In this document: positions 35,592 to 43,920 of the stretch, piece after piece | How positions within the stretch are numbered: position 1 is the first letter of the stretch | Layout: each line of letters starts with the position of its first letter | NCBI RefSeq assembly: GCF_000966285.1 | Contig: NZ_KQ031391.1 | Span: forward strand, 1,446,378-1,510,377 | DNA length: 64,000 nucleotides | Direction of reading: 5' to 3' | Source: Pseudofrankia sp. DC12 | Lineage (GTDB): Bacteria > Actinomycetota > Actinomycetes > Frankiales > Frankiaceae | The notes under the pieces: generated by a model | Databases searched by the model: none | What the model was told of the DNA's origin: nothing | Seen by the model: only the letters and a program-made list of their open reading frames with translations | Made by a program: the position numbers and the translations under genes

Positions 35592-36215
35592 TCAGCTGAG
35601 ACTGCTGACGCCGAGGGAGAAGTTGAAGTCCCCCACGCCGTGGCGGGCCAGGCTGATCATCAGCAGGCCCGCCCCTTCCAGCCAGTGCGCCATCTCCAGG
35701 CCTCCGGCATCCAGGGGTCGCAACCCAAGGCTCTCGATGAACGCCGATACGCTCGCCTTGGCCCACGCGTCGTCGCCGGCGAAGAGCACGTCCAGCGGGC
35801 GGCCCGGGGCCAGTACGTGGCCGAAGACGGTGTTGAACGCCTTCACGACGTGCGCGCTCGCCGGGGCGGCCTTGGCGATCTCCTGCGCGGCGGAAGTGCC
35901 GTCGGGGCTAACCAGCCCGGTGGCGTCGGCGTTAATGGGGTTGGTGATGTCGATGATGACCTTGCCGACGAGCGCGTTCCCGTACTGGGCGACGACCGGC
36001 ACGGCGCTGGCGTTCGGCACGGCGAGGATGACGATGTCGCCGGCTGGGGCAGTGCCGAACGTCCCGACCGTGGCGCCGCCACCGAGCGCGGCGGCCAAGT
36101 CCTTGGCCTTGGCCGCGTCGCGACCGACGACCTCGACGGCATTGCCGCCCTCGACCGCGCGGGCGCCTATGGCGCGGGCCATGCCCCCCAGGCCGATAAT
36201 GCTGATGCTGCTCAT
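35592..36215 (-). CDS. NADPH-dependent F420 reductase-like protein (intact paralogue)
   Basis: A 207-residue Rossmann enzyme with [20 protein letters not shown] (GxGxxA), [31 protein letters not shown] and [16 protein letters not shown]. The C-terminus is [12 protein letters not shown] followed by [16 protein letters not shown]. It is paralogous along its whole length to the broken gene at 33042-33612/19210. Family members pass hydride between NADPH and F420 or act on other small substrates. Divergent from the LysR gene at 36414, which may regulate it. Confidence 0.85.
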   Translation of the reverse strand: MSSISIIGLGGMARAIGARAVEGGNAVEVVGRDAAKAKDLAAALGGGATVGTFGTAPAGDIVILAVPNASAVPVVAQYGNALVGKVIIDITNPINADATGLVSPDGTSAAQEIAKAAPASAHVVKAFNTVFGHVLAPGRPLDVLFAGDDAWAKASVSAFIESLGLRPLDAGGLEMAHWLEGAGLLMISLARHGVGDFNFSLGVSSLS

Positions 36216-36413
36216 CGAGTGCCTGCTTTCTGGAGCTGGATAGCTGGACAGAACGCCACGCCCATCCGGTTGTTGTAACGGTGGTGTCGTCGACGCCCTT
36301 GAATGACGCAATGAACGGCGCTCAATTCCACGGTGCCACTGGCCTAAGCAGGTGTCCAAGACCTCTTTCAGCCGTTGCGATACCCTGAAGGCATCGCCGG
36401 ACCGGGAGGCTCC

Positions 36414-37325
36414 ATGGATCTGGACCTGCGCAAGTTGCGCTACTTCGTCGCCGTCGCCGACACGCTGCACTTCGGCCGCGCCGCCGATGAGCTGCACATC
36501 GCGCAGCCGGTGCTCAGTCGGCAGATCCGCGCGCTGGAACAGGATCTCGGCACTCCGCTGTTCACGAGGGACAGCCACGGCGTGGTGCTGACCGACGCCG
36601 GCAGGCAGTTGCTGACCGACGCTGGCCCGCTGCTGGCCTCCGCGCACGCGGTCCGCCGCCGGGTGACCGTGGCCGCACGCGGCAGCCAGCGCCTGACGGT
36701 CGGTTTCCGGGCCGGCATCCCGGTCATCCCGGCGGCGCGGGCGTTCGAGGCCCGGCACCCGGACGTGGTCGTGGACGTGCAGCGGATCGAATGGGACGAC
36801 CAGGCCCCGATGCTGCTCGACGGCCGCATTGACGTCGGCTATGTGCGGCTGCCCATCGACGAGACCGGCCTGCGCGTCACCCCGCTGTACACCGAGCCGC
36901 GGGTGGCGGTGCTGCCCGCCGGCCACCGGTTGGCCGGCAAGGAGGAGATCACTGAGGCCGACCTGGCCGGCGAGCCGCTGGTCTGGCATGCCGACCCGAG
37001 CACGCAGCCCACCAGGCGCCCGCACCCTAACGCCGGGTACCTGGTGCGCGGGGTGGACGAGACGCTCGAGCATGTTGCGGCCGGCCGGGGCATCTCGTTC
37101 CTGGCCCGTTCGGCGACCGTGTTCTACTCACATCCGGACGTCGTCTATGTGCCCATCCCGGATCTGGCGCCCGACCAGGTGTGCCTCGCGGTGGCAGCAT
37201 CGCACATCTCGCCTGTGGTCGACGACTTCTTCACCGCGGCTCAGGCGACAGCCGAGATCACGGCGGAATGTGGTAACTATGAAATGTGGCAGCTTGGAAG
37301 CGGTGCCGTTTCAAAGAACGCTTGA
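36414..37325 (+). CDS. LysR-family transcriptional regulator
   Basis: A 303-residue protein. Its N-terminal HTH is LRKLRYFVAVADTLHFGRAA, DELHIAQPVLSRQIRALEQD, LGTPLFTRDSHGVVLTDAG. The effector domain begins about residue 90 (LTVGFRAGIPVIPAARAFEA) and includes a typical RIDVGYVRLPID. The ATG at 36414 is set by the GGGAGG site at 36404. The 198-base gap to the divergent reductase probably contains the LysR sites; I saw no clear T-N11-A palindrome. The C-terminus overlaps the decayed PIN region on the other strand. Confidence 0.85.
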   Translation: MDLDLRKLRYFVAVADTLHFGRAADELHIAQPVLSRQIRALEQDLGTPLFTRDSHGVVLTDAGRQLLTDAGPLLASAHAVRRRVTVAARGSQRLTVGFRAGIPVIPAARAFEARHPDVVVDVQRIEWDDQAPMLLDGRIDVGYVRLPIDETGLRVTPLYTEPRVAVLPAGHRLAGKEEITEADLAGEPLVWHADPSTQPTRRPHPNAGYLVRGVDETLEHVAAGRGISFLARSATVFYSHPDVVYVPIPDLAPDQVCLAVAASHISPVVDDFFTAAQATAEITAECGNYEMWQLGSGAVSKNA

Positions 37326-37487
37326 GCAGCCCGGCTGACAACAGCAGCGCCAACAGAGGGCACGCGGCCACAGCAATGGCGAGGCATTGAGCTCCAAGAA
37401 CTCGAAGTACACGGCCAGCGCCGCCGCCTGCCCCGTGTCATCCGCGTCGGCGGCGGCGAGGAGAGGTCCGGTGTCCCGGACGATCAC
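37311..37487 (-). pseudogene. PIN-domain toxin, 5' fragment
   Basis: The GTG at 37487 starts VIVRDTGPLLAAADADDTGQ, the first strand of a PIN domain with its Asp, and continues AAALAVYFEFLE before the similarity is lost and a TGA follows at 37311. The start overlaps the antitoxin stop (GTGA). The domain is therefore reduced to about 35 recognisable residues and cannot be active. Confidence 0.65.
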
Positions 37488-37705
37488 TGGGGGTCGCGTC
37501 CCAGCTCGTCGCGGAGGATCTCGCTCGAACGCGCGGCAAGATCACCTTTACCGCTGGACAGTGCTCCCACGAAGTCGGGTAGCGGCCACTCGTCGCCACC
37601 GTCCTCGGTCGGCGCGCTCTCGCGCACGATCGCGAGGATCGGCGCGACCTGTGACTCAGGCAACTGGTCGATCAGTCTGCGGAGCTCGTCGCGCTCGATG
37701 CTCAC
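37484..37705 (-). CDS. Orphaned antitoxin, 73 aa
   Basis: A small acidic protein starting GTG at 37705: MSIERDELRRLIDQLPESQV, then ILAIVRES, a linker, and DEWPLPDFVGALSSGKGDLA with a C-terminal helix. The two-helix start followed by an acidic 'w..P.f.G.l.sg..dla' tail is the pattern of VapB-like antitoxins that precede a PIN toxin. Its partner downstream is truncated, so it is a leftover antitoxin. Confidence 0.65.
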   Translation of the reverse strand: MSIERDELRRLIDQLPESQVAPILAIVRESAPTEDGGDEWPLPDFVGALSSGKGDLAARSSEILRDELGRDPQ

Positions 37706-37831
37706 AGACCACAGGATACGACCAGTGCCATCGACCCTGTTGAGATCCGCTACGCCGCGAAACGTTCCGCCGTCCCTGCGTGAGCAGGTCCTGGTCGGAC
37801 AGACCGACGGTCCGACCAGGACCGCGACCGA

Positions 37832-37975
37832 TCAGTCGAAGGCCAGCATGGAGAGGGTTTCGGCGGCGCCCGGGTTGGAGACCTTGCGGCCGATGTAGGT
37901 GCTCAGCGTCATCGACGGGTTGCCGTGACCGAGGACGTCGGCGATCTGGCGAGGAGAGTGGCCCTCTACGGATTG
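37832..37975 (-). pseudogene. C-terminal tail of a tyrosine recombinase
   Basis: On the minus strand, GHSPRQIADVLGHGNPSMTL then STYIGRKVSNPGA resembles the end of a phage-type integrase: LGH box and catalytic Tyr in 'T...Y'. The N-terminal and core domains are absent; upstream sequence is unrelated. It is a relic of an integrative element next to the broken PIN pair. Confidence 0.6.
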
Positions 37976-38089
37976 ACTGACCCCCCGCCTTGATGCCACT
38001 GCGGGCGGAGGCGCATGCGGAGTGGACAACCGGCCGGCGCGGCGCTTCCCCGAAGGGCGCACCGGGAGCACCTGAGCGCGGGCCGCGGG

Positions 38090-39004
38090 CTAGACGCTGG
38101 CCGACGTCGCTGGCCGACGGGCCTGCGCCAACAGGTGCGCGAGCAGGTCGCGGACCACGACGGAAACTCTGGCCTGGCGCCGGTGGAGCGCGACCATCGT
38201 GACCGTCGTCGGCTCGTCCGCGATCGGTCTGGCCGTGATGAGCCCCGCGCGCTCCAAGGGGTCGCCGATGACGCTGTAGTCAGGCAGGACCGTGAGGCCG
38301 ATCCCTTCGGCGACCATCATCTTGCCCATCTCCGCCCCGTCGGTGGAGTGCCACTCGGCCGGCAGCCGGGATCCGAAGAGCCTGTGCGCGAACCGATACA
38401 TGATGTAGCCGGCGCGCATCGCGACGAAGCGTTCGCCCCTCAGATCGTCGACGGTCACCTCGTCTGCCTGGGCGAGCGAATGCCCAGCTGGGATCACCGC
38501 GATCGGCCTGCCGCTGAGCAGGTGCGTGAACTCCAGCCCCGGCGGGACGTCGTCACCGTCGAGGAGGTTCACAAGACCCAGGTCGAGCACGCCGTCCGCA
38601 AGGCTGGTCTCGATCTCGTCCTGCCGCAGGCTCAGGATCTCCACCGTCGATCCCGGATGCTGCGACTGGAAGGCACGGACCGCCGGCAGCAACAGCGACG
38701 CGGTGCCCGCATTCACGGTCCCGATCCTGAGCAGGCGGCGGGTGGCGAGCTGGTCACCGGCCGCGGCCCTGAGCCGGTCGACCGACTCCAGCACGTCGAC
38801 GATCGGCGCCAGGAGCTCCCGCCCGGCGACGCTGATCCGGGAACCCGAACGGCGCCGGTCGAGCAAGGTGACGCCGAGCTCGCGCTCCAGTTTGCTGATC
38901 GCCTCACTGAGCGCGGGTTGCGAGACATGCAGCTGCTCGCTCGCGCGCCGCAGCGAGCCGAACCTGGTAACGGCGGCGATGTACTCGAGCTGCTCGATAC
39001 GCAC
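38090..39004 (-). CDS. LysR-family regulator of the sulfur operon
   Basis: A 304-residue LysR protein. The HTH is EQLEYIAAVTRFGSLRRASE, QLHVSQPALSEAISKLEREL, LGVTLLDRRRSGSRIS. The effector domain starts near residue 91 (LLRIGTVNAGTASLLLPAVR), with VLDLGLVNL and IAVIPAGHSL. The GTG start at 39004 lies 143 bases from the leader peptide of the divergent organosulfur operon, the usual arrangement for a LysR activator and its target. The effector is unknown. Confidence 0.85.
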   Translation of the reverse strand: MRIEQLEYIAAVTRFGSLRRASEQLHVSQPALSEAISKLERELGVTLLDRRRSGSRISVAGRELLAPIVDVLESVDRLRAAAGDQLATRRLLRIGTVNAGTASLLLPAVRAFQSQHPGSTVEILSLRQDEIETSLADGVLDLGLVNLLDGDDVPPGLEFTHLLSGRPIAVIPAGHSLAQADEVTVDDLRGERFVAMRAGYIMYRFAHRLFGSRLPAEWHSTDGAEMGKMMVAEGIGLTVLPDYSVIGDPLERAGLITARPIADEPTTVTMVALHRRQARVSVVVRDLLAHLLAQARRPATSASV

Positions 39005-39147
39005 GTGCTACTCCTGATCGGGGAAGCCGAGGGTGCGATAGCCAACTCCTGCCAGCGGACACCTGCCAACGCGGGGCGACTAAGTCTATCGTCTTGGTTG
39101 ACAACGCGTCGCGACAGCGCGCGCCGCAGTGCGGAGAGGAGATCGCC
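39005..39147 (+). promoter_or_regulatory. Divergent promoter region of LysR and sulfur operon
   Basis: The gap between the LysR start and the leader peptide contains a TTGACA hexamer at 39098-39103 directed toward the operon. No clear -10 follows at normal distance. LysR sites are expected here by position. Confidence 0.45.
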
Positions 39148-39219
39148 ATGGGCTTGACCGAGCTGGCCACCCGTCGGCACGTCGATCTTCTCCGTACTGC
39201 CAGCTGTCTGTGTCGGTGA
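39148..39219 (+). CDS. 23-aa sulfur-operon leader peptide
   Basis: A strong site (GGAGAGGAG, 39133-39141) precedes ATG at 39148, which opens MGLTELATRRHVDLLRTASC and then LCR-stop. The core RRHVDLLR-x-AS-C/L-C is the pattern of short actinobacterial leader peptides found ahead of sulfur-metabolism operons. Two Cys codons (TGT CTG TGT) come just before the end. Leader ORFs with Cys codons are known to sense cysteine supply through ribosome stalling. The 225 bases to the first structural gene include a small hairpin, CGCCA-CGTA-TGGCG (39280-39293), and leave room for an attenuator. The peptide call is strong and the mechanism is inferred. Confidence 0.8.
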   Translation: MGLTELATRRHVDLLRTASCLCR

Positions 39220-39444
39220 CCTGACCGGCGATTCCGGGACCTCGCCAAGATCCCCTCTGTTTCCGCTGCGCCATCCGTCCGCCACGTATGGCGCGCGACG
39301 AACGGCCAGGGTCACACCGCCCAGCTGACTGCTCGGCCCAGCCCACCTTCTCGGTCGCTCAGCGTCACCCCTGACGCCTGAGGCCTTGCGCCCGGCCGCC
39401 CGCCGAAGCCTCATGTCTCCGGCACCCTTCCCGTGGAGAGCTGC

Positions 39445-40824
39445 ATGTCACACGCGCCCCGTCCGCTGCACTTCGCGGCTTTTGTGATGAACACGACCGG
39501 CCACATCATCCAGGGCACCTGGCGTAGACCAACCGCCCGGCAGACCGACTTCAACAGCCTCGACCACTGGGTCGATCTGGCCAGGACCCTGGAACGCGGC
39601 ACGTTCGACGCGATCTTCTTCGCGGACGTGGTCGGCCTCTACGCCCCCTACCGCGGCGACGAGCGCAAGTACGTCGAGGCCGGGCTTCAGGTGCCCAGCA
39701 ACGATCCCTCCGTCCTGGCCAGCGCGATCGCCTATGCCACCGAGCACCTCGGCATCGCTTTCACCGCGTCGATCCTCCAGGAGCACCCGTTCAACTTCGC
39801 CCGCCGGATTTCCACGCTTGATCACGCGAGCAAGGGCCGTATCGCGTGGAACATCGTCACCAACTACCTTCCCAACGCCTCTCGCAACTTCGGGCTCGAG
39901 GGACTCACCAAGCACGACGAGCGGTACGCGTGGGCGGACGAGTACGTCGACGTCACCTACAAGCTCTGGGAGGGGTCCTGGGAGGACGACGCGCTCATCC
40001 AGGACCGCCAGACCGGCGTCCACGCCGACTTCAACAAGGTTCACAAGATCAACCACAGGGGCCCGCGCTACCAGGTCGAGGGCCCGCACCTGACCAGTCC
40101 GTCGCCGCAGCGGACGCCGCTGCTGTTCCAGGCCGGCGCCTCCGAGGCGGGCCGGACGTTCGCGGCGAAGAATGCCGAGGCCGTCTTCATCGCGTCGCCC
40201 AGCCTCGACGCCGCGGCCCGTGACACAGCCGATATCCGCGCCCGTGCGGTCACCTACGGACGGCGCGCGGACGACCTCAAGTTCTTCCAGGGGCTGTATG
40301 TCGTGCCGGCCGCCACCGAGGAGGAAGCCAGGCGCAAGGCCGCTGAGCTCGACGAATGGATCGACTACGACGCCCAGCTCGCGCACATGTCCGGGGCGGT
40401 CGGCATCGACTTCGGTTTCGAGGACCTGGACACCCCGGTCGGCGAGCTGAAGACCGAGGGCGTGCAGAGCATCGTCGGCTGGATCAAGGACCTGGTAACG
40501 GACCGGCAGCCGACACTGCGCGATGTCGCCCATTACACGGCGACTAACAGCCGCATCGTCGGAACTCCCGAGCAGATCGCCGGCCAGCTCGCGCTCTGGC
40601 AGGCGGCCGGTGTCGACGGCATCAACCTCGTCAACGCCGAGATTCCCGGCACGTACGAGGAGTTCGTCGACCACGTGATCCCCGTCCTGCGGGACCGCGG
40701 GCTCGCGCAGCGCGAATACGCGGACGGAACGCTGCGCCACAAGCTGTTCAGCCAGGGGAACCGGCTGCCCGAGCGCCATCCCGCCACTCGCTACCGCGGC
40801 GCGTTCGCGCCCCAGCCCGCCTGA
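39445..40824 (+). CDS. NtaA/DszA-type FMN-dependent monooxygenase 1
   Basis: A 459-residue bacterial-luciferase-fold flavin monooxygenase of the NtaA/SnaA/DszA group. Marks: an N-terminal HFAAFVMNTTGHIIQGTWRR, FDAIFFADVVGLYA, PSNDPSVLASAIAYATEHLG, ISTLDHASKGRIAWNIVTNY and YKLWEGSWEDDAL. These enzymes use FMNH2 from a partner reductase to oxidise organosulfur or aminocarboxylate compounds. No reductase is encoded in this operon. Start ATG at 39445 with a GGAGAG site; an upstream GTG at 39433 is less likely. First structural gene of the organosulfur operon, ten bases before the second monooxygenase. Confidence 0.85.
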   Translation: MSHAPRPLHFAAFVMNTTGHIIQGTWRRPTARQTDFNSLDHWVDLARTLERGTFDAIFFADVVGLYAPYRGDERKYVEAGLQVPSNDPSVLASAIAYATEHLGIAFTASILQEHPFNFARRISTLDHASKGRIAWNIVTNYLPNASRNFGLEGLTKHDERYAWADEYVDVTYKLWEGSWEDDALIQDRQTGVHADFNKVHKINHRGPRYQVEGPHLTSPSPQRTPLLFQAGASEAGRTFAAKNAEAVFIASPSLDAAARDTADIRARAVTYGRRADDLKFFQGLYVVPAATEEEARRKAAELDEWIDYDAQLAHMSGAVGIDFGFEDLDTPVGELKTEGVQSIVGWIKDLVTDRQPTLRDVAHYTATNSRIVGTPEQIAGQLALWQAAGVDGINLVNAEIPGTYEEFVDHVIPVLRDRGLAQREYADGTLRHKLFSQGNRLPERHPATRYRGAFAPQPA

Positions 40825-40833
40825 GCGCCGGCG

Positions 40834-42279
40834 ATGGCCGAGAAGAAGCGCCTCATTCTCAACCTCTTCGAGATGAACTGCGTCAGCCACATCACACACG
40901 GTCTGTGGCGGCTTCCGGACAACAACCGGGAACGGTTCAACGACATCGAGTATTGGACCGAGCTGGCGAAACTGCTGGAGTCCGGCGGCTTCGACGCCGT
41001 GTTCCTCGCCGACGTCATCGGCACCTACGACGTCTTCCGGGGCGGCGCGGGCACCTCCGTCCGCGAAGGCCTGCATATCCCGAACAACGATCCATCGCTC
41101 GTGGTCCCGGCCATGGCGGCCGTGACCAGGCACCTGGGCTTCGGCATCACGTTCTCGACGACGTACGAGCCGCCTTTCGCGTGGGCTCGCCGGCTGAGCA
41201 CCCTCGATCACCTCACCAAGGGCCGGGTCGGCTGGAACATCGTGACCTCATACCTCCCGAACGCGGCCCGCAACTTCGGGCTGGACGGGGAGATCGACCA
41301 CGACACCCGCTTCGAGATCGCCGACGAGTACCTCGACGTGCTCTACAAGCTGTGGGAGGGCTCCTGGGATGACGACGCGATCGTCTCGGACCGGGAGAAC
41401 GGCACCTTCGCGGATCCGGAGAAGATCCGGCCGATCGATCACGACGGGAAGTACTTCAAGGTCGAGGGCCCGCAGCTGCCCGCCCCAAGCCGGCAGCGGA
41501 CCCCGGTCCTGTTCACCGCGACCGCGTCGGCGGCGGGCACCGCGTTCGCCGGCAAGCACGCCGAGCTCGTCTTCACCGGCGGTCCGAGCGCGGACTTCGT
41601 CCGGACGACCATCGAGAACGTCCGCGCCGCCGCGGTCGCGGCGGGCCGCAAGGCGGACGACGTCCGTTTCGTCGCGATCGGTGCAGTGATCGTCGGACGG
41701 ACAGACGATGAGGCCCAGGCCAAGCTCGCCGCGTACGAGCGGCTCACCAGCGTCGAGGGGTATCTCGCGCACGCCAGCCTTCCGTTCGACCCGACGGCGT
41801 ACCCGCCGGAGACCAAGATCAAGGACGTCGCCGACGGCGACGGGGGCATCGGGCGCTGGCGGGCGTTCGACCCGGAGCAGAGCGTCGGGGAGCTGCTCGC
41901 CGGTTTCAGCGACATCGGCCGCGGGCCGTTCTTCACCGTCGGCACCCCCGAGAAGGTCGCGGACGCGATCGAGTCGTGGCTCGACGACGTCGGCATCGAC
42001 GGCATCAACCTGCTCCAGTACCACTCGTACGACACCGCCAGGGACTTCATCGAGCTCGTCGTACCCGTGCTGCGCGCCCGCGGCCGGCTGCGGGCCAGCT
42101 ACGACGAGGACGAGTCCCTGCGCGACCGGATCTTCGGCGACGGGGACCGGCTTCCCGACCGCCACTTCGGCGCCCGCTATCGCGGTGGCGCGCACCTTCC
42201 GATCACCGAGCGGCGCGCCGCGCCGACCGGGCCCACCATCCCAACCGACAACTCCACCGCAAGGAAGAGACAGCGATGA
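40834..42279 (+). CDS. NtaA/DszA-type FMN-dependent monooxygenase 2
   Basis: This 481-residue paralogue of the preceding enzyme shows the same blocks: LNLFEMNCVSHITHGLWRL, FDAVFLADVIGTYDVF, STLDHLTKGRVGWNIVTSYL and YKLWEGSWDDDAI. The two differ enough to act on different substrates or to form a pair. It has a longer basic C-terminal tail. Its stop overlaps the start of the lipoprotein gene as ATGA, showing coupling to the transporter genes. Confidence 0.85.
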   Translation: MAEKKRLILNLFEMNCVSHITHGLWRLPDNNRERFNDIEYWTELAKLLESGGFDAVFLADVIGTYDVFRGGAGTSVREGLHIPNNDPSLVVPAMAAVTRHLGFGITFSTTYEPPFAWARRLSTLDHLTKGRVGWNIVTSYLPNAARNFGLDGEIDHDTRFEIADEYLDVLYKLWEGSWDDDAIVSDRENGTFADPEKIRPIDHDGKYFKVEGPQLPAPSRQRTPVLFTATASAAGTAFAGKHAELVFTGGPSADFVRTTIENVRAAAVAAGRKADDVRFVAIGAVIVGRTDDEAQAKLAAYERLTSVEGYLAHASLPFDPTAYPPETKIKDVADGDGGIGRWRAFDPEQSVGELLAGFSDIGRGPFFTVGTPEKVADAIESWLDDVGIDGINLLQYHSYDTARDFIELVVPVLRARGRLRASYDEDESLRDRIFGDGDRLPDRHFGARYRGGAHLPITERRAAPTGPTIPTDNSTARKRQR

Positions 42280-43913
42280 ATCGAATCTGGCGAGCACGAC
42301 GCGCCGCGCTGCCAGCGGCCAGTGCCGCCCTGTTGGGCGCAGTGATCGCGGGCTGCGGCGGCAGCGCGGCCACGTCCGCGGGTGGGTCCCCCGTCAAGGG
42401 CGGAACGATCGTCTACGGTCACGAGCAGGAGCCGCCGTGCCTGGCCGGCGGGTGGGTCCAGCAGGCCTACCTCGACCGCAACATCCTCGACTCGATCGTC
42501 ACCGAGGCCGACGACGGCTCGATCAAGCCCTGGCTGGCGGACAGCTGGACGATCTCCGCGGACCGGCTGACCTACACCTTCACCCTCAAGCCCGGGGTCA
42601 AGTTCACCGACGGGACACCGCTGGACGCCCAGGCCATCGCCGACAACTTCGCCTACTGGGAGAAGGGTGGCAACAGCACCGCCCAGGTCTCCATCGACCC
42701 GTATTTCAAGTCGGCCACGGCGATCGACGCCACGCACCTCGCGGTGACGCTCAACAAGCCGTACCTGCCGCTCCTCACGATGCTGTCGCAGGCCTACTTC
42801 GGTATTCAGTCGCCGACCGCGCTCAAGCGCGGCGACGCCGTGAACTGCGATGACCCGATCGGCTCGGGCGCGTTCAAGGTCAAGGAATGGAAGCACGGCC
42901 AGGAGGTCATCCTCGTCAAGAACCCGAACTACACGTCCTGGCCGGCGACCGCGAAGCACAAGGGACCGGCCATCGTCGACGAGGTCGACTGGAAGTTCCT
43001 GCCGGACCCGGTGCAGCGCTACGCCGCCCTGACGACCGGCGAGGCCAACGTCATCTACGACGTTCCAACGGTGAACTGGAAGGCTGCCCAGGCGCAGTTC
43101 GGCGTGCAGCAGTACATCACGCCCGGCAAGCCCGTCTCGGTCTATCTCAACACCAGCAGAGGCGTGTTCACCGACAAGCTCGTGCGGCAGGCGTTCGCCT
43201 ACGGCGCCGACCGCAAGTCCGCGGTGCAGGCCGGGTTCCACGGCGTGATCCCGTACGAGGGCAACCCGTCGGTCAGCCAGGCGACTCCCGGGTACGACGC
43301 CGAAACGGCCACGCAGTACGCCTACGACCCGGCGAAGGCCGGGCAGCTGCTGGACCAGGCCGGCTGGACCCAGCGCAACGGCCAGGGCTACCGGACCAAG
43401 GACGGCAAGGAGCTCGACGTTACCTTCGCCTACCCGGCGGGCTCGGTGTTCACCAGCGAGGGCGCCACGGTGCTGCAGGACCTGCAGCAGGAGTGGAAGC
43501 AGGTCGGGTTCAACGTCAAGCTCGTCCCGGAAACCCAGGCCGAGACGTTCGCCGGCAAGTTCAGCAAGCCGGACAGCTACGACGCCCAGCCCTGGTACTG
43601 GACCAGCCCGAGCCCGGCGATCCTCTGGATCGTCTGGCGGCCCAGCACGGCCGACAACCCGAACTACAACAACTCCTCCTTCTACAACAACGACCAGCTG
43701 TCGACCGTGATCCAGCAGGGCAACAGCGCGCCCGACACCTCGACCGCCAACGGGTACTACGCCCAGGCCCAGGGGATCATCCAGGACAACGCGGCCGCGG
43801 TCGGCCTCTACACCCAGACCACCTCGATCGCGGCCGCGAAGAACCTGCGGGACGTCTGGCTCGAGAAGAGCCAGGGCGAGCCGGTCTTCGAGGACGCCTA
43901 CTTCACGAAGTGA
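42276..43913 (+). CDS. ABC transporter substrate-binding lipoprotein (family 5)
   Basis: A 545-residue extracytoplasmic solute-binding protein. Signal and lipobox: RRAALPAASAALLGAVIAGC with lipid Cys27, then GGSAATSAGG. The SBP_bac_5 fold is seen in WLADSWTISADRLTYTFTLK, VKFTDGTPLDAQAIADNFAY, DDPIGSGAFKVKEWK and VRQAFAYGADRK. Family 5 proteins normally bind oligopeptides or nickel chelates. In this operon the ligand is more likely an organosulfur compound, which is inference. Overlaps the upstream gene by four bases. Confidence 0.88.
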   Translation: MNRIWRARRAALPAASAALLGAVIAGCGGSAATSAGGSPVKGGTIVYGHEQEPPCLAGGWVQQAYLDRNILDSIVTEADDGSIKPWLADSWTISADRLTYTFTLKPGVKFTDGTPLDAQAIADNFAYWEKGGNSTAQVSIDPYFKSATAIDATHLAVTLNKPYLPLLTMLSQAYFGIQSPTALKRGDAVNCDDPIGSGAFKVKEWKHGQEVILVKNPNYTSWPATAKHKGPAIVDEVDWKFLPDPVQRYAALTTGEANVIYDVPTVNWKAAQAQFGVQQYITPGKPVSVYLNTSRGVFTDKLVRQAFAYGADRKSAVQAGFHGVIPYEGNPSVSQATPGYDAETATQYAYDPAKAGQLLDQAGWTQRNGQGYRTKDGKELDVTFAYPAGSVFTSEGATVLQDLQQEWKQVGFNVKLVPETQAETFAGKFSKPDSYDAQPWYWTSPSPAILWIVWRPSTADNPNYNNSSFYNNDQLSTVIQQGNSAPDTSTANGYYAQAQGIIQDNAAAVGLYTQTTSIAAAKNLRDVWLEKSQGEPVFEDAYFTK

Positions 43914-43920
43914 GGCCGTC

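Noticed and set aside
39448-41211. Long minus-strand frame opposite the two monooxygenases
   Set aside because: Arg/Val/Gly-rich mirror of high-GC codons without family motifs.
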